A DNA stretch of 48,353 nucleotides from contig JAGQHW010000004.1 in the NCBI GenBank assembly GCA_020431645.1, forward strand, positions 1-48,353, written 5' to 3'. Below the pieces are notes generated by a model that did no database searches, had not been told where the DNA came from, and worked only from the letters and a program-made list of their open reading frames with translations. The position numbers were made by a program, and so were the translations under genes. This DNA comes from Carnobacterium sp. Its GTDB lineage: Bacteria > Bacillota > Bacilli > Lactobacillales > Carnobacteriaceae. Shown in pieces: positions 39,570-47,619 of this stretch (the first letter of the stretch is position 1; the number at the start of each line of letters is the position of its first letter).

Positions 39570-40560
39570 ATAACAATTCTTTTGCCAATAAGCGATAAAC
39601 GTCTAAACGTTTTTCTTGTGAGTGTGGAATACTACAGATCATCGCTTCATCAAAGCCATAATAGTCTTGTTCTTCTTTCAAGCGGATTGCTACTTCTTTA
39701 GCTGTGCCAACAAGATGCAATTGACGGTTATCTGCTATCATTCTTTTATCGGTTTCCGTTAATGGATACTGTTGCGCTTGTTCCGGCGATAACAAGTTAC
39801 TAGGTTTGCCTTGCATCAACCATAATCTGCCAATATCTTGTGGCAATGCTTCAAACTCGGCTTCTTCTCTTGTCTCAGCAACTGTAACCAAATAGGCCAC
39901 ACTAATTTCTGGCTTTTCCATAAAATAAGAGGGCACAAAATGATGTTTATATTGGTCTAGTATTTCTTTTGTCATCCCGCCCATGAAAAATTGCGCAAAA
40001 GAATAGCCTACGCCCATACGTGCTGCTTCTAAGGCACTACTTCCGCTTGAACCTAATAACCACGCTTGCGGTAAATGGATACCTGAAGGTGTCGCAATCG
40101 TTTTATTGTAGAGTTTATCCTTCGGAACTTTATCATTGATTAATTTTAATGTTGTATCTAGCTTCTCATACAGATTATCTAAGAGAGGTTGTCGACCTTC
40201 TGATAAAGCATACATCGCATTTCTGTCTCCGCCTGGTGCTCTGCCAATTCCAAAGTCTATTCTACCTGGTGAGAATGCACTTAATGTCTTGAATACTTCA
40301 GCCATTTTCAAAGGCGAATAATGCATCATCATCATACCGCCAGTTCCAACCCGAATACGGTTAGTTTTCGCTGCAATATGAGCAACCGCAATCTCAGGAG
40401 CTGAGCTTGCATAGCCATCTGTCCCATGGTGCTCTGCTAACCAAAAACGACTGTATCCTAGCTCATCTGCTAGAATAGCTAATTCTTCTGATTTCCTTAA
40501 AGCTTCTACCGCAGTATTTCCGCTAGTAATCGGCGCTTGATCTAGTACACTTAATTTCAT
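39568..40560 (-). CDS. Luciferase-like monooxygenase (LLM) family FMN/F420-type oxidoreductase
   Basis: A 330-residue TIM-barrel flavin-dependent oxidoreductase of the bacterial luciferase superfamily, group resembling Bacillus YceB/YhbW. Typical motifs: LSVLDQAPI at the N-terminus, SRFWLAEHHGTDGYASSAPE (37-56), VGTGGMMMMHYSPLK (71-85), DFGIGRAPGGD and LLGSSGSSALEAARMG. Substrate unknown; single-component members often lack a defined reductase partner. AAGGAAGG lies before the ATG. A promoter with extended -10 TGA-TATACT is seen near plus 40610. It is a stand-alone gene. Confidence 0.92.
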   Translation of the reverse strand: MKLSVLDQAPITSGNTAVEALRKSEELAILADELGYSRFWLAEHHGTDGYASSAPEIAVAHIAAKTNRIRVGTGGMMMMHYSPLKMAEVFKTLSAFSPGRIDFGIGRAPGGDRNAMYALSEGRQPLLDNLYEKLDTTLKLINDKVPKDKLYNKTIATPSGIHLPQAWLLGSSGSSALEAARMGVGYSFAQFFMGGMTKEILDQYKHHFVPSYFMEKPEISVAYLVTVAETREEAEFEALPQDIGRLWLMQGKPSNLLSPEQAQQYPLTETDKRMIADNRQLHLVGTAKEVAIRLKEEQDYYGFDEAMICSIPHSQEKRLDVYRLLAKELL

Positions 40561-40754
40561 TTTTATTATCTTCCTTCCTAAGCAACACTCTTTTATCTAC
40601 GTAAAGTAGTATATCAGTTTCTAATTAGAATAAAAGATATCACCCTTTTGACTTCTCTTCATCCTCATAAAAGACAAATAAAATGATAAAATCAAAAAAA
40701 TAATTTATACTAAACGAACTTATCATAAATAAATAGAGAGTGAGGAGATTATCA

Positions 40755-41084
40755 ATGAATAAAAAAAATTCTGATGCTTTAATTATTATTACTCATCTTT
40801 CTTATATCCTATTGTCTTTTATCATTGCTATTTATACGCCTTTTTATGTAGGAGCGTTGCTTATCTTTACCCATTGGTTACATGAAAAGTTTGTAGGTGA
40901 TTGCATTTTAACCGTCTTGCAGAGAAAATATGGTTTTGCTAATAAAGAAGAAGATTTTTTCCACTATCTTTTTAGAAAATTAACCATTCCAGTTGATGCT
41001 AAACTAACCATTAAAATTCACTATTTGATTAAAACAATTATTTTAATCATTGTTTTAATCAAGTTCTACTTCTTTATTAGCTAA
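40755..41084 (+). CDS. Small membrane protein, DUF2784-like
   Basis: A 109-residue protein with two clear hydrophobic N-terminal segments (about 10-28 and 29-45) and a C-terminal one (about 88-108), with a polar loop THWLHEKFVGDCILTVLQRKYG (43-64) between. The DCILTVLQRK and FFHYLF pattern recalls small DUF2784-type membrane proteins, from memory only. GAGGAG precedes the chosen ATG; the frame runs five codons further upstream. No function can be given. A strong hairpin terminator lies about 80 bases downstream. Confidence 0.65.
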   Translation: MNKKNSDALIIITHLSYILLSFIIAIYTPFYVGALLIFTHWLHEKFVGDCILTVLQRKYGFANKEEDFFHYLFRKLTIPVDAKLTIKIHYLIKTIILIIVLIKFYFFIS

Positions 41085-41157
41085 GTACATCCCTTGAATC
41101 AATGAAATTTTTTCAAAAAAGGACTGAATCATAGAGCTTTTCGCTAAAATAAGACTG

Positions 41158-41205
41158 ATAAAAAGGCTTGAAATCAATGTTTACAAAATTGATTTCAAGC
41201 CTTCT
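41158..41205. terminator. Bidirectional terminator
   Basis: Perfect 16-base arms (41163-41178 and 41188-41203) with a nine-base loop. On the minus strand the stem is followed by TTTTTATC, on the plus by CTTTGATTTT. It can end the small membrane protein gene and the convergent unknown gene. Confidence 0.92.
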
Positions 41206-41324
41206 TTGATTTTAATCCGTTATGTCCCGTTCTCTTTCAGTCATGTCAGATTTATTTTTTGAAACTATTTTTTTCAACTAGTAACCTATTAAATACTGTT
41301 GACCTCAATTTCATATTTGGATAG

Positions 41325-41687
41325 TTATAAGACATTATTTTTTATGTTCGTAATCGTTTTAGAAATCGATGAACTATAATAATCTTGTGAGTCAATATGA
41401 AAAACCTGTGGCAGTTTATCTTTTGAAAGTAATTTCTTTTGAAGTCCTGGGACACAAATAATAAAATCATACTGACGAGCAATTATATCTTCTAAATTAG
41501 CTTCAGTATCATCTTTTACGACAGTAACTGGATAATCTAATTTTACTAATTCCGTTTGTAGTTTTTCTAAAAATTTTTTCCCTTTTCCGATACCCATGAA
41601 TGAAAAATTCATAAACGCATAATTATCAACCATAACGTTTCTACCAAGCATTGGTGGCGCTTGATAAATGAGAATGCCCTGTTTCAT
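41325..41687 (-). CDS. Unrecognised 120-residue cytoplasmic protein
   Basis: I do not recognise this family. The product is soluble, with no signal peptide or membrane helix. It alternates predicted strands and helices (GILIYQAP at 4-11, PVTVVKDD at 53-60, YDFIICVPG at 73-81, QVFHID at 94-99), suggesting a small Rossmann-like alpha/beta fold, perhaps reminiscent of PTS IIB-type domains but without their phospho-cysteine. AAGGGAG precedes the ATG at good spacing, and a strong terminator follows, so it is a real single gene. It stands in the accessory region between the small membrane protein and the amidase. Confidence 0.7.
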   Translation of the reverse strand: MKQGILIYQAPPMLGRNVMVDNYAFMNFSFMGIGKGKKFLEKLQTELVKLDYPVTVVKDDTEANLEDIIARQYDFIICVPGLQKKLLSKDKLPQVFHIDSQDYYSSSISKTITNIKNNVL

Positions 41688-41797
41688 AAACTAACTCCCT
41701 TATTCTTTTATTATCCTACTATACTTCCATACTATACAGTGCAATTAGTCATAAAAAGATACCAAAAAATAGCTACAAGTAATGAACTTAGAAATAA

Positions 41798-41820
41798 GCA
41801 AAAATGGAATTTTTTTTGCT
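41798..41820 (-). terminator. Probable terminator of the RraA-amidase unit
   Basis: On the minus strand AGCAAAAA pairs with TTTTTGCT around a short AT-rich loop; the second arm supplies the T run. It begins two bases after the amidase stop. Confidence 0.6.
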
Positions 41821-41822
41821 GC

Positions 41823-43049
41823 TTAATCCATAAATTGTAGTCCAAAATCAATAAGAGTTCTGTCTGTATTTTTTGCACTCATTAACGTGACCCCCAAAGG
41901 TACGCCATCCTGTTCAAGCAATGGTAATGTCAACTGAGGGATATCTGCAAGTGGCGATATACAGAGTAAATGAGACGATTGTGTTCTCAGGCGATCAATT
42001 TCTTTTAAGGATGCAGACTTCAAAGGAGCAACAGAGGATGCTGTAGGTGTAATCAATACGGCACCATCTGATAATAAGTGTTCAACACGCTGGCGGAACT
42101 CTTCTTTTTTCTTTTTTGCTTCTAGGTATCTTTCTCTAGAGATAGTAGAAGCTTTCTCTAAACGATCTTTAGGTCCAGGAGATAATCGCGGACGATACTT
42201 ATTAACAAATCCACCATAACTTTCCCAAATTTCGTATCCTTGCACAATTTGGAAAACTTCCTTAACCCAATATTCTAAACCTTCTTCAGCAATTTTGATG
42301 TGTTCAATCGTACCTAATTTAGTGCCAATTTTATCAATGACTGCATTAAATGCTTCTTGTACATTTGAATCAACTGCTTCAAATGCATCATCCACCACAT
42401 ACAATTTAGTAAAGGTACCTTTTTCAGGGTCCTCGTTTAACAACACTGATGCAACATCTTGAAAGACCTCTTTTTCTGACGCGACAAAACCTAGTACATC
42501 CATACTCTTACAATAAGGCGCTTCGCCATCATTTTGGATGCGCTCGTAACTTGGTCTGAGACCGATTATACCATTATAAGAAGCTGGGACTCGAACAGAT
42601 CCTAAACAATCACTGCCAATTGCAAAATCAACTAGGCCACCTGCTGTTGCTGAACAGGATCCGCTTGAAGATCCTCCGGTAAGCCTTCGCGTATCAGTAG
42701 GATTCAAAGGACTACCATAATGCCAGTTTTCTCCGCTTATACTATAACAAAGTTCATCACAAATAGTCTTTCCCACAAGGTCAGCCCCTGCATCTAATAA
42801 TGTCAAAATTGCGCTTGCGGTAAAGTCGTCAGGCTGACTATAACGAAGCCAATCAGGGTGACCATTTCCCCAGGTAGTGCCTTTAATTTTAAAAACATCT
42901 TTTGCACCAAATACATAATTCGAAAGACGTTTTCCTTTTAAGCCTTTTATCGCAATATGATTATCCCGTACAAAAGATTGTAGTGGATCGTAGGGTGGAA
43001 TAGTTGAAACGGAAAGTTTTTCTAGATTTTTCATAGCGTAGTTAGTCAT
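41823..43049 (-). CDS. Amidase signature family enzyme (AMI1-like)
   Basis: A 408-residue amidase-signature hydrolase. The Ser-cisSer-Lys triad is visible: K50 in FGAKDVF, S127 in GGSSSG and S151 in GSDCLGSVRVP, with the expected 24-residue spacing between the serines. The stretch SISGENWHYGSPLNP (103-117) is like indoleacetamide hydrolase / plant AMI1-type amidases from memory. The substrate is unknown. I start at MTNYAMKN, which has GAGGAGATGGAG just upstream; the longer frame overlaps the RraA-like gene. It follows that gene by 16 bases and is co-transcribed with it. Confidence 0.9.
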   Translation of the reverse strand: MTNYAMKNLEKLSVSTIPPYDPLQSFVRDNHIAIKGLKGKRLSNYVFGAKDVFKIKGTTWGNGHPDWLRYSQPDDFTASAILTLLDAGADLVGKTICDELCYSISGENWHYGSPLNPTDTRRLTGGSSSGSCSATAGGLVDFAIGSDCLGSVRVPASYNGIIGLRPSYERIQNDGEAPYCKSMDVLGFVASEKEVFQDVASVLLNEDPEKGTFTKLYVVDDAFEAVDSNVQEAFNAVIDKIGTKLGTIEHIKIAEEGLEYWVKEVFQIVQGYEIWESYGGFVNKYRPRLSPGPKDRLEKASTISRERYLEAKKKKEEFRQRVEHLLSDGAVLITPTASSVAPLKSASLKEIDRLRTQSSHLLCISPLADIPQLTLPLLEQDGVPLGVTLMSAKNTDRTLIDFGLQFMD

Positions 43050-43065
43050 ATCTCCATCTCCTCGT

Positions 43066-43704
43066 TCAATTGATTTTTTTTGCTTCATTGTATGTCAATC
43101 CAGCATGTAACTGTTTTATAAACTGTTCGTCTTTCTTCTTTAATTTTTTAGTTTCTATTAGTACTTTTTCTACTTGATCAAATGGTATAACCATTACACC
43201 AGATTCATCACCAAAAATTAAATCATCCGGTTCAATTAGACTATTATCTATTTGAATAGCTACATTAATTGCATCTACACTAACTAAATCTTTTCCGCTT
43301 CTGCTAGAGTAACCTTTCGCAAATACAGGAAAACCCAGTTCCTTTATCGGTCCTACGTCACGATAAACACCGTTTACAACTACACCGCTGACCCCTTTTT
43401 CCTGTGCATAAAGAGCCATAGTATCGCCCCAAACACTGCCATCCATACGACCTTGATTATCGATAACAACAACTCTGCCCTCTGGAATTTCCTCTAAGAA
43501 TGTTCCAAAATTTCTTTGATTCGCTTGTTTAGGTAAATACCTTACAGTAAAAACTTGACCACAAATTTTCGTATCTCCATTCATTTGTTTAGGTAAAATA
43601 TAACCTCCTTGCCCAATCCTTAGCTCATCAAAAGCATCTGAAATGGTACATGAGTCTAGCTTTTTAAATTCTTCTATTGTTTCCTCTTTTATTATTTTAT
43701 TCAT
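43066..43704 (-). CDS. RraA-like / HMG-aldolase family protein
   Basis: A 212-residue protein of the RraA / 4-hydroxy-4-methyl-2-oxoglutarate aldolase fold. Key features: GDTMALYAQEKGVSG (93-107), VVNGVYRD with R115 and D116 as the substrate/metal pair, and the C-terminal DESGVMVIP. Family members act as aldolases, oxaloacetate decarboxylases, or (RraA itself) RNase E inhibitors; RNase E does not occur in this group of organisms, so a metabolic role is more likely. AGGAG lies 12 bases before the ATG. It is the first gene of a pair with the amidase, suggesting a catabolic step on an amide-bearing keto acid or hydroxy acid, which is inference. Confidence 0.85.
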   Translation of the reverse strand: MNKIIKEETIEEFKKLDSCTISDAFDELRIGQGGYILPKQMNGDTKICGQVFTVRYLPKQANQRNFGTFLEEIPEGRVVVIDNQGRMDGSVWGDTMALYAQEKGVSGVVVNGVYRDVGPIKELGFPVFAKGYSSRSGKDLVSVDAINVAIQIDNSLIEPDDLIFGDESGVMVIPFDQVEKVLIETKKLKKKDEQFIKQLHAGLTYNEAKKIN

Positions 43705-43852
43705 AATCGCATTCGTCTCCTTTCTAAACTTTTTTATTTTCCATTGCGTTTAATAAAACTCTTCCAGCTAATCTTGCTTCAAATAATCGCTACATATCTA
43801 GTCCAAAAACCAATCAAAACTAGCAGAAAACCGCTTACATCCTATCGGTTAT

Positions 43853-43882
43853 AAAAAATCTCTTAACCACTAGATTAAGAGA
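43853..43882 (-). terminator. Terminator of the AhpD-like gene
   Basis: On the minus strand TCTCTTAA and TTAAGAGA form a perfect eight-base stem with an eight-base loop and a TTTTTT tail, just after the stop. Confidence 0.92.
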
Positions 43883-43891
43883 GTCGTTTAA

Positions 43892-44503
43892 TTAAACCGT
43901 CTGCATCTTTTCAAACTTGATAGCTGGCTGATTCACTAGCTTCGCTAAGAGCGCATGTACCAAGGCGATAGGAACAAATAAAAACGTACCTAAAATCATG
44001 CTTATTTCATACAACAAATTGCTTCTCTCATCTGGACTGCCTTTTAATCTATTAGTAAAAGAGCTCCAAGGAATGCCAATCACATTTCCAAGCATCATTA
44101 CTCTGATAGATGCAAGAATGCCTATTGATTTTGGCAAACCATATGTCCCCGTTACTTGTTCCCAAGTTTTTTGAGAGGGATTGCCTCTAGAATCAGCATA
44201 ATGCTGGCTAAATAAGATAGCAGATTGTTCTTCTTCAGGAATATCATCGCTTACTCCTGCTAATATATTTTTAATTTCTTCGCTTTTCATACCTACTTCA
44301 AGCGCCATTTTTGTATGGGCATAGGAACAAACTCTACAGCCATTTACTTGCGTTACAGCAAGCATGATACGCTCCATAAAGTGTGGACTTAAAAGTCCTT
44401 TTTTCTTAACCTGTATTAAATCATATACTGAAAAAAAAGCTAAATACATTATCCAGTAAAACTCTGTTAAAGAGTATAATTTTTTTCCAAAGCTTTTTTT
44501 CAT
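43892..44503 (-). CDS. Carboxymuconolactone decarboxylase / AhpD-like protein
   Basis: A 203-residue protein with the AhpD-like redox motif: E44, then C56 and C59 in NGCRVCSYAH, and H63 (E-x11-CxxC-x3-H). That arrangement reacts with peroxides or acts as a thiol reductase partner. The N-terminal 30 residues and a C-terminal stretch (about 168-190) are hydrophobic, so it may be membrane associated, unusual for AhpD. AGGAG precedes the ATG. It has its own terminator and lies 187 bases upstream of the RraA-like gene on the same strand, so it is a separate unit. The physiological partner is unknown. Confidence 0.88.
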   Translation of the reverse strand: MKKSFGKKLYSLTEFYWIMYLAFFSVYDLIQVKKKGLLSPHFMERIMLAVTQVNGCRVCSYAHTKMALEVGMKSEEIKNILAGVSDDIPEEEQSAILFSQHYADSRGNPSQKTWEQVTGTYGLPKSIGILASIRVMMLGNVIGIPWSSFTNRLKGSPDERSNLLYEISMILGTFLFVPIALVHALLAKLVNQPAIKFEKMQTV

Positions 44504-44749
44504 CTTCTCGCACTCCTGACATTTTATAGTTACCTAATGCGTAGCTTATTCAGTATAACAAATCATATTGCTTATAGATAATGGCCAGCACTTTCTGATC
44601 GATCTAACTATAGTATTCACTCTAACCATTCTGTATAATAAAGAAAACTGCTAGAAGACACTTTTTTAAAAAAACACTTACTTTTTATTCGTTTTATAAA
44701 TCAGTCTGACGTTATCAAAAAACTGTTTTCTATTCCTAACATTAAGGAG

Positions 44750-45001
44750 GTGGAGTACATTTCTCTAGAAACAACTCTTTATTTTGATAGCATTCATTAT
44801 AAAGCAACTGATTTTTACACCACTGTATTTGAGGTAGAAAAAGATGAATCAACCGTTTATAACGAGAAGTCATTTGATCCTGATATGATTATTTTCAATA
44901 ATCAAAAAAACCGGTTTGATAAACTAAAAGAAAATGGTCAAATGGAAATAGAAAAAATAACTAAAGATCGTTCTCAACCTAACACACATCAACTTTTGTG
45001 A
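44750..45001 (+). pseudogene. Probable decayed VOC (PhnB-like glyoxalase-fold) gene
   Basis: A reading frame of 83 codons follows a perfect AAGGAGG, but the SD is spaced for an ATT rather than an ATG; the only nominal start, a GTG, overlaps the SD. Residues 5-30 (TTLYFDSIHYKATDFYTTVF region) resemble the first beta-alpha unit of PhnB-type VOC proteins, and FDKLKENGQMEIEK (56-69) resembles their later helix. The roughly 70 residues normally between are missing. The simplest reading is an internal deletion plus loss of the start codon. A hairpin terminator follows. The homology is from pattern memory only. Confidence 0.45.
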
Positions 45002-45392
45002 AAAGAACGACTTAAATAAAAGTTGAAAACTTTTGTTTTTTAGACTGAACGATTAGTCTGACTTCCCTTTTATTCTTTATTGATTTTATTTTACCTTTTC
45101 ATAACTTAATTTCACTGAGAGAAACCATAAAACAAGCATTTTTTTCATTCGATAGTCTATTTAATATGCCCTGTAAAAAAGTAGGCGCTCTATTATACTA
45201 CCTAAAAAAGAAGCTTATTTTAAAAAATATATCCCTTCGTATGAACAGATTTTATAACAAATTGTATTTTTTGACAATCTATTTATTTAGCAAAAAAAGC
45301 AGACTACCATCCAATGACCATCCGAACTTAATAGTCTCTATCATTAGTTTAAATTAGTTAACAAATAAATTAACTCGCTTATTAAAATAGAA
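45002..45392. other. AT-rich spacer between the VOC remnant and the tyrS leader
   Basis: I see no credible gene. A terminator lies at its left end (45018-45041), followed by a small TAGACT/AGTCTA-type inverted repeat near 45040-45060. A 63-codon frame at 45166-45357 is Lys/Leu-rich with no SD and is treated as chance. The tyrS promoter begins at the right end. Confidence 0.5.
45018..45041 (+). terminator. Terminator after the VOC remnant
   Basis: AAAAGTT and AACTTTT pair around a three-base loop, followed by GTTTTTT. It lies 16 bases beyond the stop, suggesting that the upstream frame was once a functional gene. Confidence 0.75.
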
Positions 45393-45421
45393 TTGACAAG
45401 CCCGAATGGGTTCATTATACT
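45393..45421 (+). promoter_or_regulatory. tyrS promoter
   Basis: Perfect TTGACA (45393-45398), 17 bases, TATACT (45416-45421). Transcription would start just before the T-box stem I, about 300 bases ahead of the tyrS ATG. Confidence 0.88.
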
Positions 45422-45439
45422 AAAATCAATCTAATAGCA

Positions 45440-45694
45440 CGAACTACATTGATTGAGCAGAGTAGCAGAAAGAAGTGTGTCCCCAGAAAGCTAGTGGCTG
45501 ATGAGAACTAGTACCATTCTTTTTTGTGAATTACACTCATGAGTAACTTGATTAACCTCAAGCGTTTAACTGGCGTTAACAGTTTGTGAGTGGTCAGCAA
45601 TTATGTCTTTGTAATTGTCGGCAAATTGGGTGGTAACACGATATGATTCGTCCCGATGAAAAGGTTTATTTGACTTTTTCATCGGGATTTTTTG
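45440..45694 (+). promoter_or_regulatory. Tyrosine T-box riboswitch leader of tyrS
   Basis: The leader senses uncharged tRNA-Tyr and permits transcription when charging is low. Stem I is recognisable: the distal element CTAGTGGCTGATGAGAACTAG (45491-45511) has the conserved terminal-loop pattern, and lower on the 3' side the codon TAC (45532-45534) followed by A sits in the expected specifier position. The antiterminator core GGGTGGTAACACG (45628-45640) contains TGGT, which pairs with an ACCA end next to discriminator A, as in bacterial tRNA-Tyr. The terminator follows at 45651. The specifier agrees with the gene it controls. Confidence 0.92.
45651..45694 (+). terminator. T-box regulated terminator before tyrS
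   Basis: TCCCGATGAAAA (45651-45662) pairs with its complement ending at 45687, followed by TTTTTT. Its left arm competes with the antiterminator that contains the T-box core. Confidence 0.93.
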
Positions 45695-45730
45695 ACTTTT
45701 AATACTATTTTTTATAAAGGGGAGTACGAC

Positions 45731-46993
45731 ATGACTATTATCGATGAATTAATCTGGCGTGATGCCATTAACCAACAAACAGATGAAAAAGGCCTAACTC
45801 ATCTCGTTAAAAACAAGAAAATTTCTTTATACTGCGGTGTTGATCCGACTGGTGACAGTATGCATATTGGCCACCTGATTCCATTTATGATTTTAAAAAG
45901 ATTCCAACTTGCTGGGCATCGTCCAGTTATTTTAATCGGCGGTGCAACCGGTACGATTGGGGATCCAAGTGGAAAGTCTGAAGAACGTGTTTTACAATCA
46001 ATGGAACAGGTTCAAGAGAATGTTAGAAAACTTAGCGCACAAATGGTTCGTCTTTTCGATGCCGGTGGAGACAACGGCATTAAAATGGTAAACAATTATG
46101 ACTGGACTAAAGACTTAAGTTTACTCGACTTCTTACGTGATTACGGCAAAAGTTTCAATGTTAATACGATGCTAGCAAAAGACATCGTTGCTAGTCGCTT
46201 AGAAACCGGAATTTCTTTTACAGAATTTACCTATCAGATCTTACAATCAATGGATTTCTTACATTTGTATCAACATGAAGATGTGCAATTACAAATTGGT
46301 GGAGCAGATCAATGGGGAAATATTACAGCCGGCCTGGAATTTATTCGGAAACAAGAAGGTTCAGAAGCTGAGGCATACGGCCTAACAATCCCGCTTATGT
46401 TAAAAGCGGATGGAACAAAATTTGGAAAAACAGCTGGTGGAGCAGTCTGGTTAGATCCTGAAAAAACAACACCTTATGAATTTTATCAATTTTGGCTAAA
46501 CCAAGATGATCGTGATGTAGTAAAATATTTAAATTATTTCACATTCTTAACAGAAGATGAAATTGGACATTTAGCTGAAAAAGTAGCCTCTGAGCCACAT
46601 AAGCGCGAAGCTCAAAAAACACTCGCACGTGAAATGACAGTATTTGTTCATGGCGATAAGGCTTTAAATGATGCTGAAAAAATTACGGCTGCTCTTTTTT
46701 CTGGTGATGTAAAGACCCTAACTGCTAACCAAATTGAAGAAGGCTTTAAAAATATGCCAACTTTTGAAGCACCTAAAGAAGAACGAAATATTGTTGAGTG
46801 GCTAGTTGATGTTGTTGGTATTGAACCTTCTAGACGTCAAGCACGTGAAGACATTATTAATGGAGCTCTTTCAATGAATGGCGAAAAAATTCTAAGTGTC
46901 GATACACTTGTTACACCTGAGAATTCATTTGATGAACGCTTTATCTTAATCCGTCGTGGAAAGAAAAAATATTTCCTCATAAAATTAGTTTAA
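45731..46993 (+). CDS. tyrS: Tyrosyl-tRNA synthetase
   Basis: Charges tRNA-Tyr. The 420-residue class I enzyme has HIGH (45-48), GADQWGN (191-197) for tyrosine recognition, and KFGKT (230-234) in place of KMSKS, as in TyrS of the Bacillus type. An S4-like RNA-binding domain occupies the C-terminus (about 350-415, VEWLVDVVGIEPSRRQARE near its start). I start at MTIIDEL, because AAAGGGG lies before this ATG; the open frame extends 13 codons back into the terminator hairpin. Expression is controlled by the T-box leader. Confidence 0.98.
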   Translation: MTIIDELIWRDAINQQTDEKGLTHLVKNKKISLYCGVDPTGDSMHIGHLIPFMILKRFQLAGHRPVILIGGATGTIGDPSGKSEERVLQSMEQVQENVRKLSAQMVRLFDAGGDNGIKMVNNYDWTKDLSLLDFLRDYGKSFNVNTMLAKDIVASRLETGISFTEFTYQILQSMDFLHLYQHEDVQLQIGGADQWGNITAGLEFIRKQEGSEAEAYGLTIPLMLKADGTKFGKTAGGAVWLDPEKTTPYEFYQFWLNQDDRDVVKYLNYFTFLTEDEIGHLAEKVASEPHKREAQKTLAREMTVFVHGDKALNDAEKITAALFSGDVKTLTANQIEEGFKNMPTFEAPKEERNIVEWLVDVVGIEPSRRQAREDIINGALSMNGEKILSVDTLVTPENSFDERFILIRRGKKKYFLIKLV

Positions 46994-47021
46994 TAATAAG
47001 ATGTGCTTATTACAGGCACTG

Positions 47022-47062
47022 CCAAAAAGGATGTAGGTGTCTTAAACTACAGTCCTTTTTGG
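47022..47062 (+). terminator. Hairpin after tyrS
   Basis: CCAAAAAGGA-TGTAG pairs with CTACA-TCCTTTTTGG, one base bulged, with a ten-base loop. There is no T run beyond the stem, although the second arm has five T. The GNAT gene SD is only 8 bases later, so it may be an attenuator. Confidence 0.6.
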
Positions 47063-47082
47063 TCTATTTAGGAGGAAAAATC

Positions 47083-47574
47083 ATGATTCAACTCAAAGCT
47101 GTTACTCTACTAGAAGATGTTAGACTCATAGTATTGTTGGCTAAAGAGATTTGGTATGAACATTACACGGCGATCATCGGCGTCAAACAAGTTCAGTATA
47201 TGCTAGCTACCTTGCAATCTGAAGAAGCTATCCTAAATGATTTGAAACAAGGAAAAAAATATACACTTGTTGAGTCAAATCGACTCATTATTGGATATGT
47301 CAGCTATGAATTAACAGCTAACCAGCTTTTTCTTAGCAAACTTTATCTTAAAAAAAGCGAGCGCGGCAAGGGTACTGGTCGGTTTATTCTAACTCAATTA
47401 ATAGAGTGTGCTAAAAAAAATAAAAAAGAAGGAATTGTTTTAACAGTTAATAAAAACAATCAGGCTAGCATTGCCGCCTACAAGGCATTTGGCTTTGTTT
47501 TAATAAAAGAACAACTCGCTGATATTGGAGAGGGCTATGTTATGGATGATTATGTTTTTTATTATTCTCTCTAA
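47083..47574 (+). CDS. GNAT family N-acetyltransferase
   Basis: A 163-residue acetyl-CoA-dependent acetyltransferase. The acetyl-CoA loop is seen as SERGKGTGRFIL (92-103), following the strand LFLSKLYLK (82-90), with the C-terminal pattern NKNNQASIAAYKAFGFV (123-139). Substrate unknown. GGAGG precedes the ATG; the frame extends eight codons upstream into the hairpin, which is not coding. It lies downstream of tyrS and upstream of the partial amidase gene, spaced by 45 bases from the latter, so these two may be one unit. Confidence 0.9.
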   Translation: MIQLKAVTLLEDVRLIVLLAKEIWYEHYTAIIGVKQVQYMLATLQSEEAILNDLKQGKKYTLVESNRLIIGYVSYELTANQLFLSKLYLKKSERGKGTGRFILTQLIECAKKNKKEGIVLTVNKNNQASIAAYKAFGFVLIKEQLADIGEGYVMDDYVFYYSL

Positions 47575-47619
47575 CTAAAATTAGCTATAAAAATTACTAA
47601 CTAGAAATGAGGTTTTGTT

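Noticed and set aside
45166..45357. 63-codon plus-strand frame before the tyrS leader
   Set aside because: No SD, Lys/Leu/Tyr-rich composition typical of translated AT-rich spacer, and no recognisable motif.
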